DNA of 64,000 nt from contig JACQAG010000059.1 of assembly GCA_016195085.1 (NCBI GenBank), positions 1 to 64,000 of the forward strand, written 5' to 3'. This DNA comes from Pseudomonadota bacterium (GTDB taxonomy: Bacteria; Pseudomonadota; Alphaproteobacteria; SHVZ01). Shown in pieces: positions 9,093-17,394 of this stretch (position 1 is the first letter of the stretch; every line of letters begins with the position of its first letter). The position numbers were made by a program, and so were the translations under genes. The notes under the pieces are model-generated. The model was not told where the DNA came from, ran no database searches, and saw only the letters and a list, made by a program, of their open reading frames with translations.

Positions 9093-10631
9093 ATGCTCCG
9101 CGCCCTTCGCCACGCGCTCCGGCTGGTATCGATCGCGCGCACGCTCGCCCGCCACGACGCGCTTTTTGTCCTCGAGCTGGTGCCGGTCGCCCCGGCGCTG
9201 ACGGCGCTGGCTGGGCTCATGCGGCGAGAGGCGTCGGGACGTCCTGGCGAGCGATTGGCCGCGGCGCTCACCGATTTGGGGCCGAGCTTCATCAAGCTCG
9301 GACAGTTGCTCGCCACCCGGGCCGATCTCATCGGCGAGGAGATGGCCGCCGATTTGAGCCTCCTCCAGGACCGATTGGCGCCGTTTCCCGGCATCGAGGC
9401 CGGAAAGACCGTCGAGAGCGAGCTCGGCAAGCCGATCGGAGAGCTGTTCCAGAGCTTCGAGGCGGCAGCGGTCGCCGCCGCCTCGATCGCCCAGGTGCAT
9501 CTCGCGGTGACCTGCGCGGGCAAGCCGGTCGCGGTCAAGGTGCTGCGCCCCGGCATCGAGGCGGCGTTCCGCCGCGATACCGAGCTCTTCCGCTGGGTGG
9601 CCGAGCGCATCGAGGCGAGCCTCCCCGCCTTGCGCCGGCTCCGGCCGCAAGCGGTGGTCGAGACCTTCACCGAGACCGTGCGCGTGGAGATGGATCTGAG
9701 GCTGGAAGCGGCGGCTGCCTCGGAGCTTGCCGAGAACTTCGCCGGGGATCCGGATTTCCGCGTGCCGAAGGTGGACTGGGAGCGAACCGCGCGCCGGGTG
9801 CTCACCCTCGAGCGCGTCGAAGGCATTCGCATCGACGACGTGCCGGCGCTGATTGCCGCCGGCCAGGATATCGATGCGGTACTGGCGAAGTCGGCCGCCG
9901 CCTTCTTCCGGCAGGTCTTCCGCGACGGCTTCTTTCACGCCGACATGCATCCCGGCAACATGTTCGTCGCCGCGGACGGCAGCTTGGCGCCGGTGGATTT
10001 CGGCATCATGGGACGGCTCGATGTGGCGACACGGCGCTATCTGGCCGACATGCTCATCGGCTTCCTTGCCCGCGACTATCGACGCGTGGCCGAGGTGCAT
10101 TTCCAGGCGGGCTACGTGCCGGCGCACAAATCCGTCGACGCCTTCATGCAAGCCTGCCGGTCGATCGGCGAGCCGGTGCTGGGCAAGCCGCTCAACGAGA
10201 TCTCCGTCGGCCGACTCCTGGCCCAGCTCTTCCAGGTGACCGAGACCTTCGAGATGGAGACGCAGCCGCAGCTCCTCTTGCTGCAGAAGACCATGGTCGT
10301 GTCCGAGGGCGTGGGGCGCACACTCAATCCTCGAGTCAATATGTGGCAGTTGGCGCAGCCCTTGATCGAGGCATGGGTGCGTGAGCACCGCGGACCCGAG
10401 GCCAGGATCGGCGAGGCCATGGGCAGCGTTGCTCTGACGATCGAGCGGCTGCCATCTCTCGTCCGCGACACCGAACGCGCCGTCAGCGCGATCTCCGGCG
10501 GAGTCAAGCTGCACCCCGACACCATGCAGGCACTCGCCGGCGCCTTGCGCGCCGGCCAAAGCGGGTCATGGCCGCTCTGGCTGGCGATCCTGGCGCTCGC
10601 CCTTATCGTCGGCATCTACTTCCTGCGCTGA
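9093..10631 (+). CDS. ubiB: UbiB, ABC1/ADCK kinase-like ubiquinone biosynthesis protein
   Basis: UbiB is an atypical protein-kinase-like ATPase needed for ubiquinone synthesis. It was formerly described as a 2-polyprenylphenol hydroxylase. The 512-residue product shows the KxGQ-type signature GPSFIKLGQLLATRADLI, the Ala-rich loop AAASIAQVH in place of a P-loop, VAVKVLRPG with the ATP-anchoring Lys, and the catalytic FHADMHPGNMF and VDFGIMG. A single C-terminal membrane anchor follows (WPLWLAILALALIVGIYFL). It is cotranscribed with ubiE. No anomalies. Confidence 0.95.
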   Translation: MLRALRHALRLVSIARTLARHDALFVLELVPVAPALTALAGLMRREASGRPGERLAAALTDLGPSFIKLGQLLATRADLIGEEMAADLSLLQDRLAPFPGIEAGKTVESELGKPIGELFQSFEAAAVAAASIAQVHLAVTCAGKPVAVKVLRPGIEAAFRRDTELFRWVAERIEASLPALRRLRPQAVVETFTETVRVEMDLRLEAAAASELAENFAGDPDFRVPKVDWERTARRVLTLERVEGIRIDDVPALIAAGQDIDAVLAKSAAAFFRQVFRDGFFHADMHPGNMFVAADGSLAPVDFGIMGRLDVATRRYLADMLIGFLARDYRRVAEVHFQAGYVPAHKSVDAFMQACRSIGEPVLGKPLNEISVGRLLAQLFQVTETFEMETQPQLLLLQKTMVVSEGVGRTLNPRVNMWQLAQPLIEAWVREHRGPEARIGEAMGSVALTIERLPSLVRDTERAVSAISGGVKLHPDTMQALAGALRAGQSGSWPLWLAILALALIVGIYFLR

Positions 10632-10681
10632 GGCAGCACCCCTTGGAGACAGCGTCTAGATCGGTCTCTGTTCCCGTCGGA

Positions 10682-10784
10682 TGCCCCCACCCCAACCCTC
10701 CCCCAGCAATGCTGGGGGAGGGAGCCAGAGCGCATCATCACGCCCTCCCTCGCCGCTAGGCGGGGGAGGGTTGGGGTGGGGGCA
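10682..10784. repeat. GC-rich element with perfect 23-bp inverted ends, copy B
   Basis: The terminal 23 bp at 10682-10704 and 10762-10784 are the same as those of the element at 8042-8197. The interior is shorter and includes CCCCCAGCAATGCTGGGGG, a tight hairpin. It lies between the convergent ubiB and HIT genes and may end transcription from both sides. Confidence 0.85.
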
Positions 10785-10803
10785 TTCGCTGCAAGGATCC
10801 GCC

Positions 10804-11226
10804 CTACCCCAGCACTCGCAGCAGCGCCTGCGCCTGCTCGGAGATGAGCGTCGGGCCGCTGATGTCGGGAAACTTGCCCCAGTTCTTGTCGACCCATTCC
10901 ATTCCCTCGAACCGCCGTGGCGTCGCATAGCGCGGCACCACGTGAAAATGCACCAGCGGGTCCACCATCATCAGCATCAGATAGTTGATCTTGTCGTAGG
11001 CGAACGCGTCCTTGAGACGCGTTTCCACGTCCTTCACCACTTCGGCCAGGCCGGCGAACTCCTCCGGGCTCAGCTGGGAGAGCTGGATTGCTTCGCGCCT
11101 GACCGACAAGACCGAGGCGCCCAGCGTGCAATGCACCGGCCTCAGCGACCACACCCAGTCGCGATAGGATTTGACCGCGAGCTCGGCCGTGCGGAATTTC
11201 AAGGCGAATTCGGAGAGCGCAGTCAT
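10804..11226 (-). CDS. HIT-family nucleotide-binding protein
   Basis: The product has 140 residues from the ATG giving MTALSEFALKFRTAEL. Histidine-triad proteins hydrolyse or transfer nucleoside monophosphates from dinucleotides or adenylated substrates. The C-terminal segment LMMVDPLVHFHVVPRY corresponds to the HxHxHxx triad, but the first His position is Leu and only the last two His remain. The upstream strand GASVLSVRREAIQLSQL is also family-like. Because the third-position catalytic His is retained, partial activity is possible. The substrate is unknown. A TTG 18 bases upstream is an alternative start. It is convergent with ubiB and divergent from coaBC. Confidence 0.8.
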   Translation of the reverse strand: MTALSEFALKFRTAELAVKSYRDWVWSLRPVHCTLGASVLSVRREAIQLSQLSPEEFAGLAEVVKDVETRLKDAFAYDKINYLMLMMVDPLVHFHVVPRYATPRRFEGMEWVDKNWGKFPDISGPTLISEQAQALLRVLG

Positions 11227-11355
11227 CGGTTCCGGCGGAGCCAAGAATGCCGAGACGGTAGCAGCGGCCGCCTTTGCCGGCGAACGGGAATTGCACTTTG
11301 CCCGGCTGGGGCTTATTTTAACAGGCTGTCAATGTAGTTTCCGCCGGAGCCGGCC

Positions 11356-12582
11356 ATGCTCAAAGGCAAGCGGATCCTGCTGGTCATCGCCGGCAGCATC
11401 GCCGCCTACAAGACTCTCGACCTGATCCGCCGCCTGCGAGAGCAGGGTGTCGCCATCAGCGCGATCCTGACCAAGGGCGGGGCCGAGTTCGTGACTGCGC
11501 TCTCCGTCGGCTCGCTCACCGGCGAGAAGGTCTACAGCGAGCTGTTTTCGCTGACCGACGAGGCGGAGATGGGACATATCCGGCTCTCGCGGCAAGCCGA
11601 GCTGGTGGTGGTGGCGCCGGCGAGCGCCGACCTCATGGCGCGGATGGCGGCGGGCATGGCCGATGATCTGGCGACCGCCACCTTGCTCGCGACCGACAAG
11701 CCCGTACTGATCGCGCCTGCCATGAATGTGATGATGTGGCGCAATGCGGCGACGGCGGCGAACCTGGCGCTCCTCAAGAGCCGCGGCATCCTCACCGTCG
11801 GACCCAATTCCGGCGAGATGGCCGATGGCGAGTCCGGTCCCGGGCGGATGGCGGAGCCGGCGGAGATCCTGGCGGCGGTCGAGAGCTTCTTTACCGCTTC
11901 CGGGGTGCTCAAGGGACGCCGCGCCTTGGTGACCAGCGGGCCCACTCATGAGGCGATCGATCCCGTGCGCTACATCGCCAATCACTCCTCGGGCAAGCAG
12001 GGCCATGCGATCGCGGCCGCACTCCGCCGCCTCGGCGCCGAGACCACGCTGGTGACCGGCCCGTCGATGGAGCCGGACCCGCCCGGTGTCAGCGTGGTGC
12101 GCATCACCTCGGCCAGCGAGATGCTGGCGGCTTGCGAAGCGGCGCTGCCCGCCGAGATTGCGGTCTGTGCGGCGGCGGTTGCCGATTGGCGGGTCGCCGA
12201 TCCGCCGACCGCCAAGATCAAGAAGGCCGCCGGCGCGCCGCCGCCCCGGCTCGAGCTGGTGGAGAATCCGGACATCCTCGCCACGCTTGCCACGCCAGGC
12301 AAACGCCGGCCGGCGCTGGTGGTCGGATTCGCCGCCGAGACCGGCGATGTGGTGCGGCTCGCAACCGACAAGCGCCGGCGCAAGGGCTGCGATTGGATCG
12401 TCGCCAACGACGTCTCGCCCGGCACGGGCACATTTGGGGGCGATCGGAACCGGGTGCATCTCATCTCCGAATCCGGCGCCGAGGCGTGGCCGCTCCTCGG
12501 CAAAGCCGAGGTGGCGCGGCGCTTGGCCGAGCGCATCGCCCAGCATTTCTCGCCCGTGAGCAAGCATGAGGCGGCGCAATGA
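11356..12582 (+). CDS. coaBC: Bifunctional phosphopantothenoylcysteine decarboxylase / phosphopantothenate-cysteine ligase
   Basis: This enzyme catalyses two successive steps of coenzyme A synthesis. The N-terminal CoaC flavoprotein half begins [20 protein letters not shown] and holds the substrate motif APAMNVMMW near residue 118. The C-terminal CoaB half begins about residue 185 with [13 protein letters not shown] and has [12 protein letters not shown]. The 408 residues match the fused enzyme. Its TGA overlaps the dut ATG as ATGA, an arrangement (dfp-dut) common in bacteria. The ATG start sits directly before the conserved core. Confidence 0.96.
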   Translation: MLKGKRILLVIAGSIAAYKTLDLIRRLREQGVAISAILTKGGAEFVTALSVGSLTGEKVYSELFSLTDEAEMGHIRLSRQAELVVVAPASADLMARMAAGMADDLATATLLATDKPVLIAPAMNVMMWRNAATAANLALLKSRGILTVGPNSGEMADGESGPGRMAEPAEILAAVESFFTASGVLKGRRALVTSGPTHEAIDPVRYIANHSSGKQGHAIAAALRRLGAETTLVTGPSMEPDPPGVSVVRITSASEMLAACEAALPAEIAVCAAAVADWRVADPPTAKIKKAAGAPPPRLELVENPDILATLATPGKRRPALVVGFAAETGDVVRLATDKRRRKGCDWIVANDVSPGTGTFGGDRNRVHLISESGAEAWPLLGKAEVARRLAERIAQHFSPVSKHEAAQ

Positions 12583-13058
12583 GTGTCGCCGTTCCCGTGC
12601 TCCGCCTCGCCCACGCCGCGGGTCTGCCGCTGCCGGCCTATGCCACGCCGGGAAGTGCGGGCCTCGACCTCATGGCCGCGACCGATCGGCCGCTCGCCGT
12701 CGAGCCGGGCGAAAGGCTGGTGGTGCCGACCGGAATCGCGATCGCGCTGCCGCCGGGGTTCGAGGCGCAGGTGCGCCCGCGCTCCGGGCTCGCCTGGGAG
12801 CATGGCGTGACCGTGCTGAACGCGCCCGGCACCGTCGATTCCGATTATCGCGGCGAGATCCAGGTTCTGCTGATCAATCACGGCGCCAAGCGCGTGACCA
12901 TCACCCGCGGCCAGCGCATCGCCCAATTGCTGGTGGCCCCGGTCTCGCGGGTGGTCTGGCAGGAGCGCACCGAGCTGGGTGCGACCGAGCGCGGGCCTGG
13001 GGGTCACGGTTCGACCGGCAGCGCCCCCCTGCCGACGAGCCGCACCGCCACGAGCTGA
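12579..13058 (+). CDS. dut: Deoxyuridine 5'-triphosphate nucleotidohydrolase
   Basis: dUTPase converts dUTP to dUMP and pyrophosphate, keeping uracil out of DNA and supplying dTMP synthesis. All five trimeric-dUTPase motifs are present: [44 protein letters not shown] with the catalytic Asp, [15 protein letters not shown], and V near the C-terminus, [11 protein letters not shown]. The 159-residue length is standard. It is translationally coupled to coaBC, and the Rrf2 regulator begins five bases after it. Confidence 0.96.
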   Translation: MSVAVPVLRLAHAAGLPLPAYATPGSAGLDLMAATDRPLAVEPGERLVVPTGIAIALPPGFEAQVRPRSGLAWEHGVTVLNAPGTVDSDYRGEIQVLLINHGAKRVTITRGQRIAQLLVAPVSRVVWQERTELGATERGPGGHGSTGSAPLPTSRTATS

Positions 13059-13062
13059 TCCC

Positions 13063-13518
13063 ATGCTGCGCCCGTCGAAAAAGCTCGTCTGCACCATCGA
13101 GGCGGTTCTCGACATCGCCTACAACGCCGCCGATCGTCCCGTGCGCGCCAAGGAGATCACCAGGCGCCAAGGGGTGCCGCCGCGCTTTCTCGAACCCGTC
13201 CTGCAGGATCTCGTGCGGGCCGGCGTGCTCGACAGCGTGCGCGGACCCCGCGGCGGCTATCGGCTGGCCCGCGAGCGCCGGCGCATCACCCTTGGCGATC
13301 TCTGCCGGGCCAGCGGCGCCTTCGAGGAAGCGAGCGAGGAGGAGATGGCGCCGAACGGCTCGATCCTCGCCGAGCAAGTCGTGCGCCCGCTCTGGGCCGA
13401 TCTTCGCTCCGAGCTCGCCACCAGGCTCGAATCCGTCACCCTCGACGATCTTTGCCAGCGGGCGCAGAGCGCCGGCATCCCGAGCCAATCCGGGGATTGC
13501 CTCGACTTCAATATTTGA
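13063..13518 (+). CDS. Rrf2-family transcriptional regulator
   Basis: The 151-residue protein starts MLRPSKKLVCTIEAVLDIAY and has the Rrf2 winged helix: a recognition region ITRRQGVPPRFLEPVLQDL and a wing VRGPRGGYRLARERRRITLGDL. The clustered Cys triad that binds the Fe-S cluster in IscR and NsrR is absent. Cysteines are isolated, so a CymR-like, cluster-free role is more likely. With cysK two genes downstream, control of cysteine synthesis is a reasonable inference. An upstream in-frame start would overlap dut by about 80 bases and is not preferred. Confidence 0.85.
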   Translation: MLRPSKKLVCTIEAVLDIAYNAADRPVRAKEITRRQGVPPRFLEPVLQDLVRAGVLDSVRGPRGGYRLARERRRITLGDLCRASGAFEEASEEEMAPNGSILAEQVVRPLWADLRSELATRLESVTLDDLCQRAQSAGIPSQSGDCLDFNI

Positions 13519-13535
13519 GCAGGCCGCCGCGGCGG

Positions 13536-14414
13536 ATGATGACTGAAGCTCACCCTGAGTTCGGCATCTGGATCGTTCGGCCGCCGGGCTTCGTGCATAG
13601 CCGCGGCTTCGAAGAGGTGGCCGAAGCGCTCCAGGCCGGGCTGGTAGCGCTCGGCCATTCCGCGGCGATCGTCGACCCGCCGGCATGGGCCGCCCGTCGG
13701 CTCATCGTGCTCGGCGGACAGCTCATCGATCCCGGATATTTCGACCGCCTGCCCGCCGATGCCGTCATCTTCAATTTGGAGCAGATCTTTCCCGGTTCGC
13801 CCTGGCTCGAGCCGCACTACGTGGAGCTTCTGCGCCGGTTCGAGGTCTGGGACTATAGCCAGCGCAACCTCGATGAGCTGCGCCGGCTCGGCATCGACAA
13901 TTGCCGGCTTTGCGGGATCGGCTACGCCTCCTGTCTCACGCGCATTCCCGAAGCCGTCGAGGACATCGACGTTCTTCACTATGGCAGCATGAACGCCCAT
14001 CGGCGCTCGGTCCTGGCCGGGCTCGTGGAGCGGGGAGCGGTCGTCCGGCACGTCTTCGGCGTCTTTGGCGAAGACCGCGATCGGCTCATCGCCCGCTCGA
14101 AGATCGTGCTCAACATGCATTTCTACGAAGGGCGCGTCTTCGAGATCGTTCGGGTCTCCTACCTCTTGGCGAACCGACGGTTCGTCGTCTGCGAATACGG
14201 GACCGACCCCGGGTTGGAGGAGCCGTTCGCCGGTGGCGTCGCCTTCGCGCCGCATGAGGAGCTGGTCGACACCTGTCTTCGCTATTTGGCCGATCCGGAC
14301 GCTCGCAAGCGCATTTCCGAGCGGGGATTCCAGCGATACAGTGCCATGCTGCAGGCCGATATGCTGCGCCGGGTGCTGAGCCAGCCCGGCGAGCGCCTCG
14401 GCTCCAATATTTGA
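13536..14414 (+). CDS. Glycosyltransferase-like protein (group 1-like C-terminal fold)
   Basis: The protein has about 292 residues from tandem ATGs (MMTEAHPEFGIWIVRPPG). The C-terminal third, KIVLNMHFYEGRVFEIVRVSYLLANRRFVV followed by an acidic loop and GVAFAP, resembles the nucleotide-sugar-binding half of CgeB-type and group 1 glycosyltransferases, where the Glu of the GRVFE segment contacts the sugar nucleotide. The N-terminal half is less typical. No signal peptide or membrane helix is present. It lies between the Rrf2 gene and cysK, 17 bases after the former, so cotranscription is likely. The acceptor is unknown and the functional link with cysteine synthesis is unclear. Confidence 0.6.
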   Translation: MMTEAHPEFGIWIVRPPGFVHSRGFEEVAEALQAGLVALGHSAAIVDPPAWAARRLIVLGGQLIDPGYFDRLPADAVIFNLEQIFPGSPWLEPHYVELLRRFEVWDYSQRNLDELRRLGIDNCRLCGIGYASCLTRIPEAVEDIDVLHYGSMNAHRRSVLAGLVERGAVVRHVFGVFGEDRDRLIARSKIVLNMHFYEGRVFEIVRVSYLLANRRFVVCEYGTDPGLEEPFAGGVAFAPHEELVDTCLRYLADPDARKRISERGFQRYSAMLQADMLRRVLSQPGERLGSNI

Positions 14415-14424
14415 GTGCCAAATC

Positions 14425-14455
14425 TATTCGATCGACAGAATTATTTGATCGACAG
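14425..14455. promoter_or_regulatory. Direct repeats upstream of cysK, candidate Rrf2-type operator
   Basis: Two near-identical 14-mers, TATTCGATCGACAG and TATTTGATCGACAG, lie 17 bases apart (start to start) in the 126-bp gap before cysK. The spacing puts them on almost the same helix face after about one and a half turns. An Rrf2 gene lies two genes upstream. Assignment as its operator is inference from position. Confidence 0.35.
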
Positions 14456-14540
14456 GATGAGTGGCCGAGCGGTGCCGACCACCCTATATTCACCGCCAGC
14501 TTGTCGAATATTCTAAATCACAGAACAAATAGGTGAAATC

Positions 14541-15521
14541 ATGACTGCCCGCCGCGCCGAACCGCAAGAGCCCGCGCCCGAATTTCGCGGCCGCATCTAT
14601 GACAGCATTCTGGAGACCGTCGGCGCCACGCCCTTGGTCAAGCTCCAGCGCTTTGCCGCGCATCACGGCGTCTCCGGCGAGCTCCTCGGCAAGCTGGAAT
14701 TCTTCAATCCGCTAGCCTCGGTCAAGGACCGCATCGGGCTCGCCATGATCGAGGCGGCCGAGCGCGAGGGAAAGGTCGGCAAGGGCACGACCTTGATCGA
14801 GCCGACCTCGGGCAATACCGGCATCGCCCTTGCCTTCGTCGCCGCATCCAAGGGCTACCGGCTCATCCTGACCATGCCCGAAAGCATGTCGGTGGAGCGG
14901 CGCCGGATGCTGAAGCTGCTGGGGGCCGAGCTCGAGCTCACACCCGCCGCCGCCGGCATGAAGGGTGCCATCCAGCGGGCCGAGGAGCTGGTCAAGAGCA
15001 CCCCCAATTCTTTCATGCCGCAGCAGTTCAAGAATCCGGCGAACCCGGCGGTACACCGGCGGACCACGGCCGAGGAGCTGTGGCGGGACACCGGCGGCAA
15101 GCTCGACGTGTTCGTCACCGGCGTCGGCACCGGCGGCACCTTGACCGGAGTCGGCGACGTCTTGAAGCCGCGCCTGCCCGGCTTGCGCATCGTCGCCGTC
15201 GAGCCGGAAGACTCAGCCGTGCTCAGCGGACGACCGCCGGGCCCACACAAGATCCAGGGAATCGGTGCCGGCTTCGTGCCCGACATTCTCGAGAAGAAGC
15301 ACATCGACGAGATCGTGCGCATCGCCAACCAGACCGCCTTCGAGGCCGCGCGGGCGCTGGCGCGGCTCGAAGGCATCCCCGTCGGCATCTCCGCCGGTGC
15401 GGCGCTGGCGGCGGCGGTCGAGGTCGGCAAGCGGCCGGAGATGAAAGGCAAACGGATCGTGGTGATCATCCCCGACTTCGCCGAGCGCTATCTCTCGACC
15501 GCGCTCTTCGACGGGCTCTGA
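14541..15521 (+). CDS. cysK: Cysteine synthase A (O-acetylserine sulfhydrylase)
   Basis: CysK is a PLP enzyme that makes cysteine from O-acetylserine and sulfide. The 326-residue product has [13 protein letters not shown] near residues 25-37 and the PLP lysine, Lys62, in [11 protein letters not shown]. The substrate loop is [11 protein letters not shown] at 87-97, and the phosphate-binding loop is [11 protein letters not shown]. Near the C-terminus, [10 protein letters not shown] matches the PLP N1-binding Ser region. An AGGTG ribosome site precedes the ATG. It has its own upstream region with direct repeats, and an Rrf2 regulator two genes upstream may control it. Confidence 0.95.
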   Translation: MTARRAEPQEPAPEFRGRIYDSILETVGATPLVKLQRFAAHHGVSGELLGKLEFFNPLASVKDRIGLAMIEAAEREGKVGKGTTLIEPTSGNTGIALAFVAASKGYRLILTMPESMSVERRRMLKLLGAELELTPAAAGMKGAIQRAEELVKSTPNSFMPQQFKNPANPAVHRRTTAEELWRDTGGKLDVFVTGVGTGGTLTGVGDVLKPRLPGLRIVAVEPEDSAVLSGRPPGPHKIQGIGAGFVPDILEKKHIDEIVRIANQTAFEAARALARLEGIPVGISAGAALAAAVEVGKRPEMKGKRIVVIIPDFAERYLSTALFDGL

Positions 15522-15637
15522 GAGATTTGTTCGTCATTGCCGGGCCAGTCTTTTCCCCCGCGCGCGCAGCCGCCACGCCAACCCTGCGCGCGCTGGGATA
15601 TAGTTGCCCGGCGATCCATCGTGCTCTTGTTAGATGG

Positions 15638-15660
15638 ACCCCCGGGTCAAGCCCGGGGGT
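15638..15660. repeat. Short palindromic intergenic repeat
   Basis: ACCCCCGGG and CCCGGGGGT form a perfect 9-bp stem around a five-base loop. Repeats of this GACCCCCGGGTCAAGCCCGG kind are widespread between genes in alphaproteobacteria. It lies between cysK and the MoeB-like gene. Confidence 0.75.
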
Positions 15661-15684
15661 GACGAAAACGGAGGGGTTCGTCAG

Positions 15685-16500
15685 GTGCCCGTAGAGCTGA
15701 CCGACGCGCAATTCGAGCGCTATGCCCGCCACCTCATCCTGGATGAAGTCGGCGAAGAGGGCCAAGCGCGGCTGATGCAGGCGCGCGTGCTGGTCGTCGG
15801 CGCCGGCGGATTAGGCTCGCCGCTGTTGCTCTATCTCGCCGCCGCCGGTGTGGGCACGATCGGCATCGCCGATGATGACGAGGTGTCGCTCTCCAATCTG
15901 CAGCGCCAGATCGTGCATTCGACCCAAGCGCTCGGCGAAGCCAAGGTCAAGAGCGCCCGGCGCACGCTCGCCTCCGTCAATCCCGAGACAAGCATCGTCA
16001 TCCACGATACGCGGCTCGTTCACTCTAATGTTCTGGAGATCATCGAGGGCTACGACATCGTCGCCGATGGCAGCGACAACTTCGCCACCCGTTATCTCTT
16101 GACCGATGCCTGCTTCCAGGCGCGCAAGATATTGGTCTCGGGCTCGCTGCTGCGCTTCGAAGGGCAGCTATCGACCTTCAAACCGTGGACCGGCGGGCCT
16201 TGCTACCGCTGCCTCTTCGCCGAGGCGCCGCCGCCCGATCTGATTCCGCGCTGCGAGGAGGCGGGCATCCTGGGCTCGGTCGCCGGCGTCATCGGCACCG
16301 TGCAGGCAACCGAAATCTTGAAGGAGATCCTGGGCCTTGGACAGTCGCTCTCCGGCCGGCTGATGATCTACGACGCGCTCTCGGCCGAGTTCCGCACCAT
16401 CCGCTTCAAGCCCGATCCCAATTGCCGGCTCTGCGGGCCCAAGGCCACGATCCGCGATCTGTCGGAGCACAAAGAGAAGGCGCCGTCCGGCACCACCTGA
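15685..16500 (+). CDS. HesA/MoeB/ThiF-family adenylyltransferase
   Basis: E1-like enzymes of this family adenylate the C-terminus of a ubiquitin-like sulfur carrier (MoaD or ThiS). The product has 271 residues from a GTG giving VPVELTDAQFERYARH. An upstream ATG would start inside an intergenic repeat. The nucleotide loop VVGAGGLGSPLL is at about residues 37-48, IADDDEVSLSNLQRQ follows, and two zinc CxxC pairs occur (PCYRC and NCRLC). No rhodanese domain is fused and no moaD or thiS lies beside it, so MoeB and ThiF cannot be separated. The cysK neighbour hints at sulfur transfer. Confidence 0.88.
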   Translation: MPVELTDAQFERYARHLILDEVGEEGQARLMQARVLVVGAGGLGSPLLLYLAAAGVGTIGIADDDEVSLSNLQRQIVHSTQALGEAKVKSARRTLASVNPETSIVIHDTRLVHSNVLEIIEGYDIVADGSDNFATRYLLTDACFQARKILVSGSLLRFEGQLSTFKPWTGGPCYRCLFAEAPPPDLIPRCEEAGILGSVAGVIGTVQATEILKEILGLGQSLSGRLMIYDALSAEFRTIRFKPDPNCRLCGPKATIRDLSEHKEKAPSGTT

Positions 16501-16549
16501 GGGGTAACGGCGATCCGTAGCGCGAACCGGACGCGGCGCGGTCGGCCGC

Positions 16550-16589
16550 TTGCCGACGGCAAAAACCAGCGTATATTATGGTAATATAC
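16550..16589 (+). promoter_or_regulatory. Promoter with perfect palindrome in front of brnT
   Basis: GTATATTATGGTAATATAC (16571-16589) is a perfect inverted repeat with 8-bp arms and a 3-base centre. It overlaps a -10-like TATATT or TATTAT. A -35-like TTGCCG at 16550-16555 gives 16 or 18 bp spacing. BrnTA-type systems autorepress through the antitoxin, so this is the expected operator position. Confidence 0.6.
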
Positions 16590-16594
16590 GCGGG

Positions 16595-16897
16595 ATGATG
16601 GATTTCGACCGCATCATCGGTTTCGAATGGGATGCCGGCAACGCTCGAAAGAGCGAGGACAAGCATGGTGTTACGCAGGCAGAAGCCGAACAGGCATTCC
16701 TGAACGAGCCGCTGGTGGTTGCCGCCGACCCTGTGCACAGCGCTGCCGAGCCGCGCTTTCACGCCCTGGGTCGGACCGACGGCGAGCGGTTATTGCACAT
16801 CGTGTTCACGCTCAGATCCGAAGACACCCTCATTCGCGTGGTCTCGGCGCGAGACATGAGCCGCAAGGAGAGGATGCGCTATGAAGAGAAGAACTAG
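16595..16897 (+). CDS. brnT: BrnT-family toxin (DUF497)
   Basis: BrnT toxins are small ribonucleases with a RelE-like fold that block translation. The product has 100 residues from the first of two overlapping ATGs (MMDFDRIIGFEWD). Family marks are FEWDAGNARKSEDKHGVT at the N-terminus, the EAEQAFLNEP segment, and the C-terminal IRVVSARDMSRKERMRYEE with conserved Arg residues. The antitoxin gene begins 17 bases before the toxin stop. A perfect palindrome lies just upstream. The toxin-first order is normal for BrnTA. Confidence 0.9.
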   Translation: MMDFDRIIGFEWDAGNARKSEDKHGVTQAEAEQAFLNEPLVVAADPVHSAAEPRFHALGRTDGERLLHIVFTLRSEDTLIRVVSARDMSRKERMRYEEKN

Positions 16898-17141
16898 GGC
16901 AGCGCCGCGGTTCCGCAGCGAAGGCGAAGAGCGCGCCTATTGGGAAAGCCACGACTCCTCCAGGGCGATCGATTGGAACATGGCGGAGCGGGTCCGTTTT
17001 CCTAACCTGAAGCCTTCGACCATTTCCATTTCTTTGCGCCTGCCCGTCGGGCTTTTGGAACGGATCAAAATCGCAGCCAACAAGCGCGACGTGCCCTATC
17101 AGTCGCTCATCAAGACCTGGCTTGCGGAAAAGGTCGACTGA
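16881..17141 (+). CDS. brnA: BrnA-family antitoxin (ribbon-helix-helix)
   Basis: This 86-residue antitoxin has the C-terminal ribbon-helix-helix of BrnA and CopG-type proteins. The segment FPNLKPSTISISLRLPVGLL is followed by ERIKIAANKRDVPYQSLIK, where the ribbon binds DNA and the helices dimerise. The N-terminal RFRSEGEERAYWESHDSS is the typical toxin-binding region. It overlaps brnT by 17 bases, so the pair is translationally coupled and likely autorepressed through the palindrome at 16571-16589. Confidence 0.9.
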   Translation: MKRRTRAAPRFRSEGEERAYWESHDSSRAIDWNMAERVRFPNLKPSTISISLRLPVGLLERIKIAANKRDVPYQSLIKTWLAEKVD

Positions 17142-17217
17142 GAGGAAATGCTTCGATGAGAAATGTGGATCGACGCCACGATGTGCGCGAGGGCGTGGAG
17201 CTCGGCTCGCTTCATGC

Positions 17218-17370
17218 TCCCTCTCCCATGGGGAGAGAGGCGGCGCATGACCAATCTATGCATGCCGGCGCCGCTTCCCCTCACCCGCGCTTCGCGCGAC
17301 CTCTCCCGCGGGGAGGGTCGGGGAGGGGGTGGTCCCCACCCCCTCCCAATGTCCACCCCCGGGGAGAGGT
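17218..17370. repeat. GC-rich hairpin repeat cluster
   Basis: Between brnA and the aldolase gene lie several pairing segments. One is CCTCTCCC/GGGGAGAG near 17220-17240. Another is GGGAGGGGGTGG (17321-17332) with CCACCCCCTCCC (17336-17347) around a 3-base loop. The latter stem recurs in shortened form at 40555-40575. No gene is supported in 17142-17394. Confidence 0.65.
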
Positions 17371-17394
17371 AATGAACAATCGAGAAGCGCTTTC

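Noticed and set aside
8271-10559. Long minus-strand open frame opposite ubiE and ubiB
   Set aside because: The plus-strand genes carry full family motifs. The frame has no recognisable domain and is a shadow.
13063-13518. IscR or NsrR identity for the Rrf2 protein
   Set aside because: The clustered three Cys needed to bind an Fe-S cluster are absent.
15534-15684. Extended N-terminus of the MoeB-like protein from an upstream ATG
   Set aside because: The extra residues are encoded by a common palindromic intergenic repeat. The GTG start fits the family.
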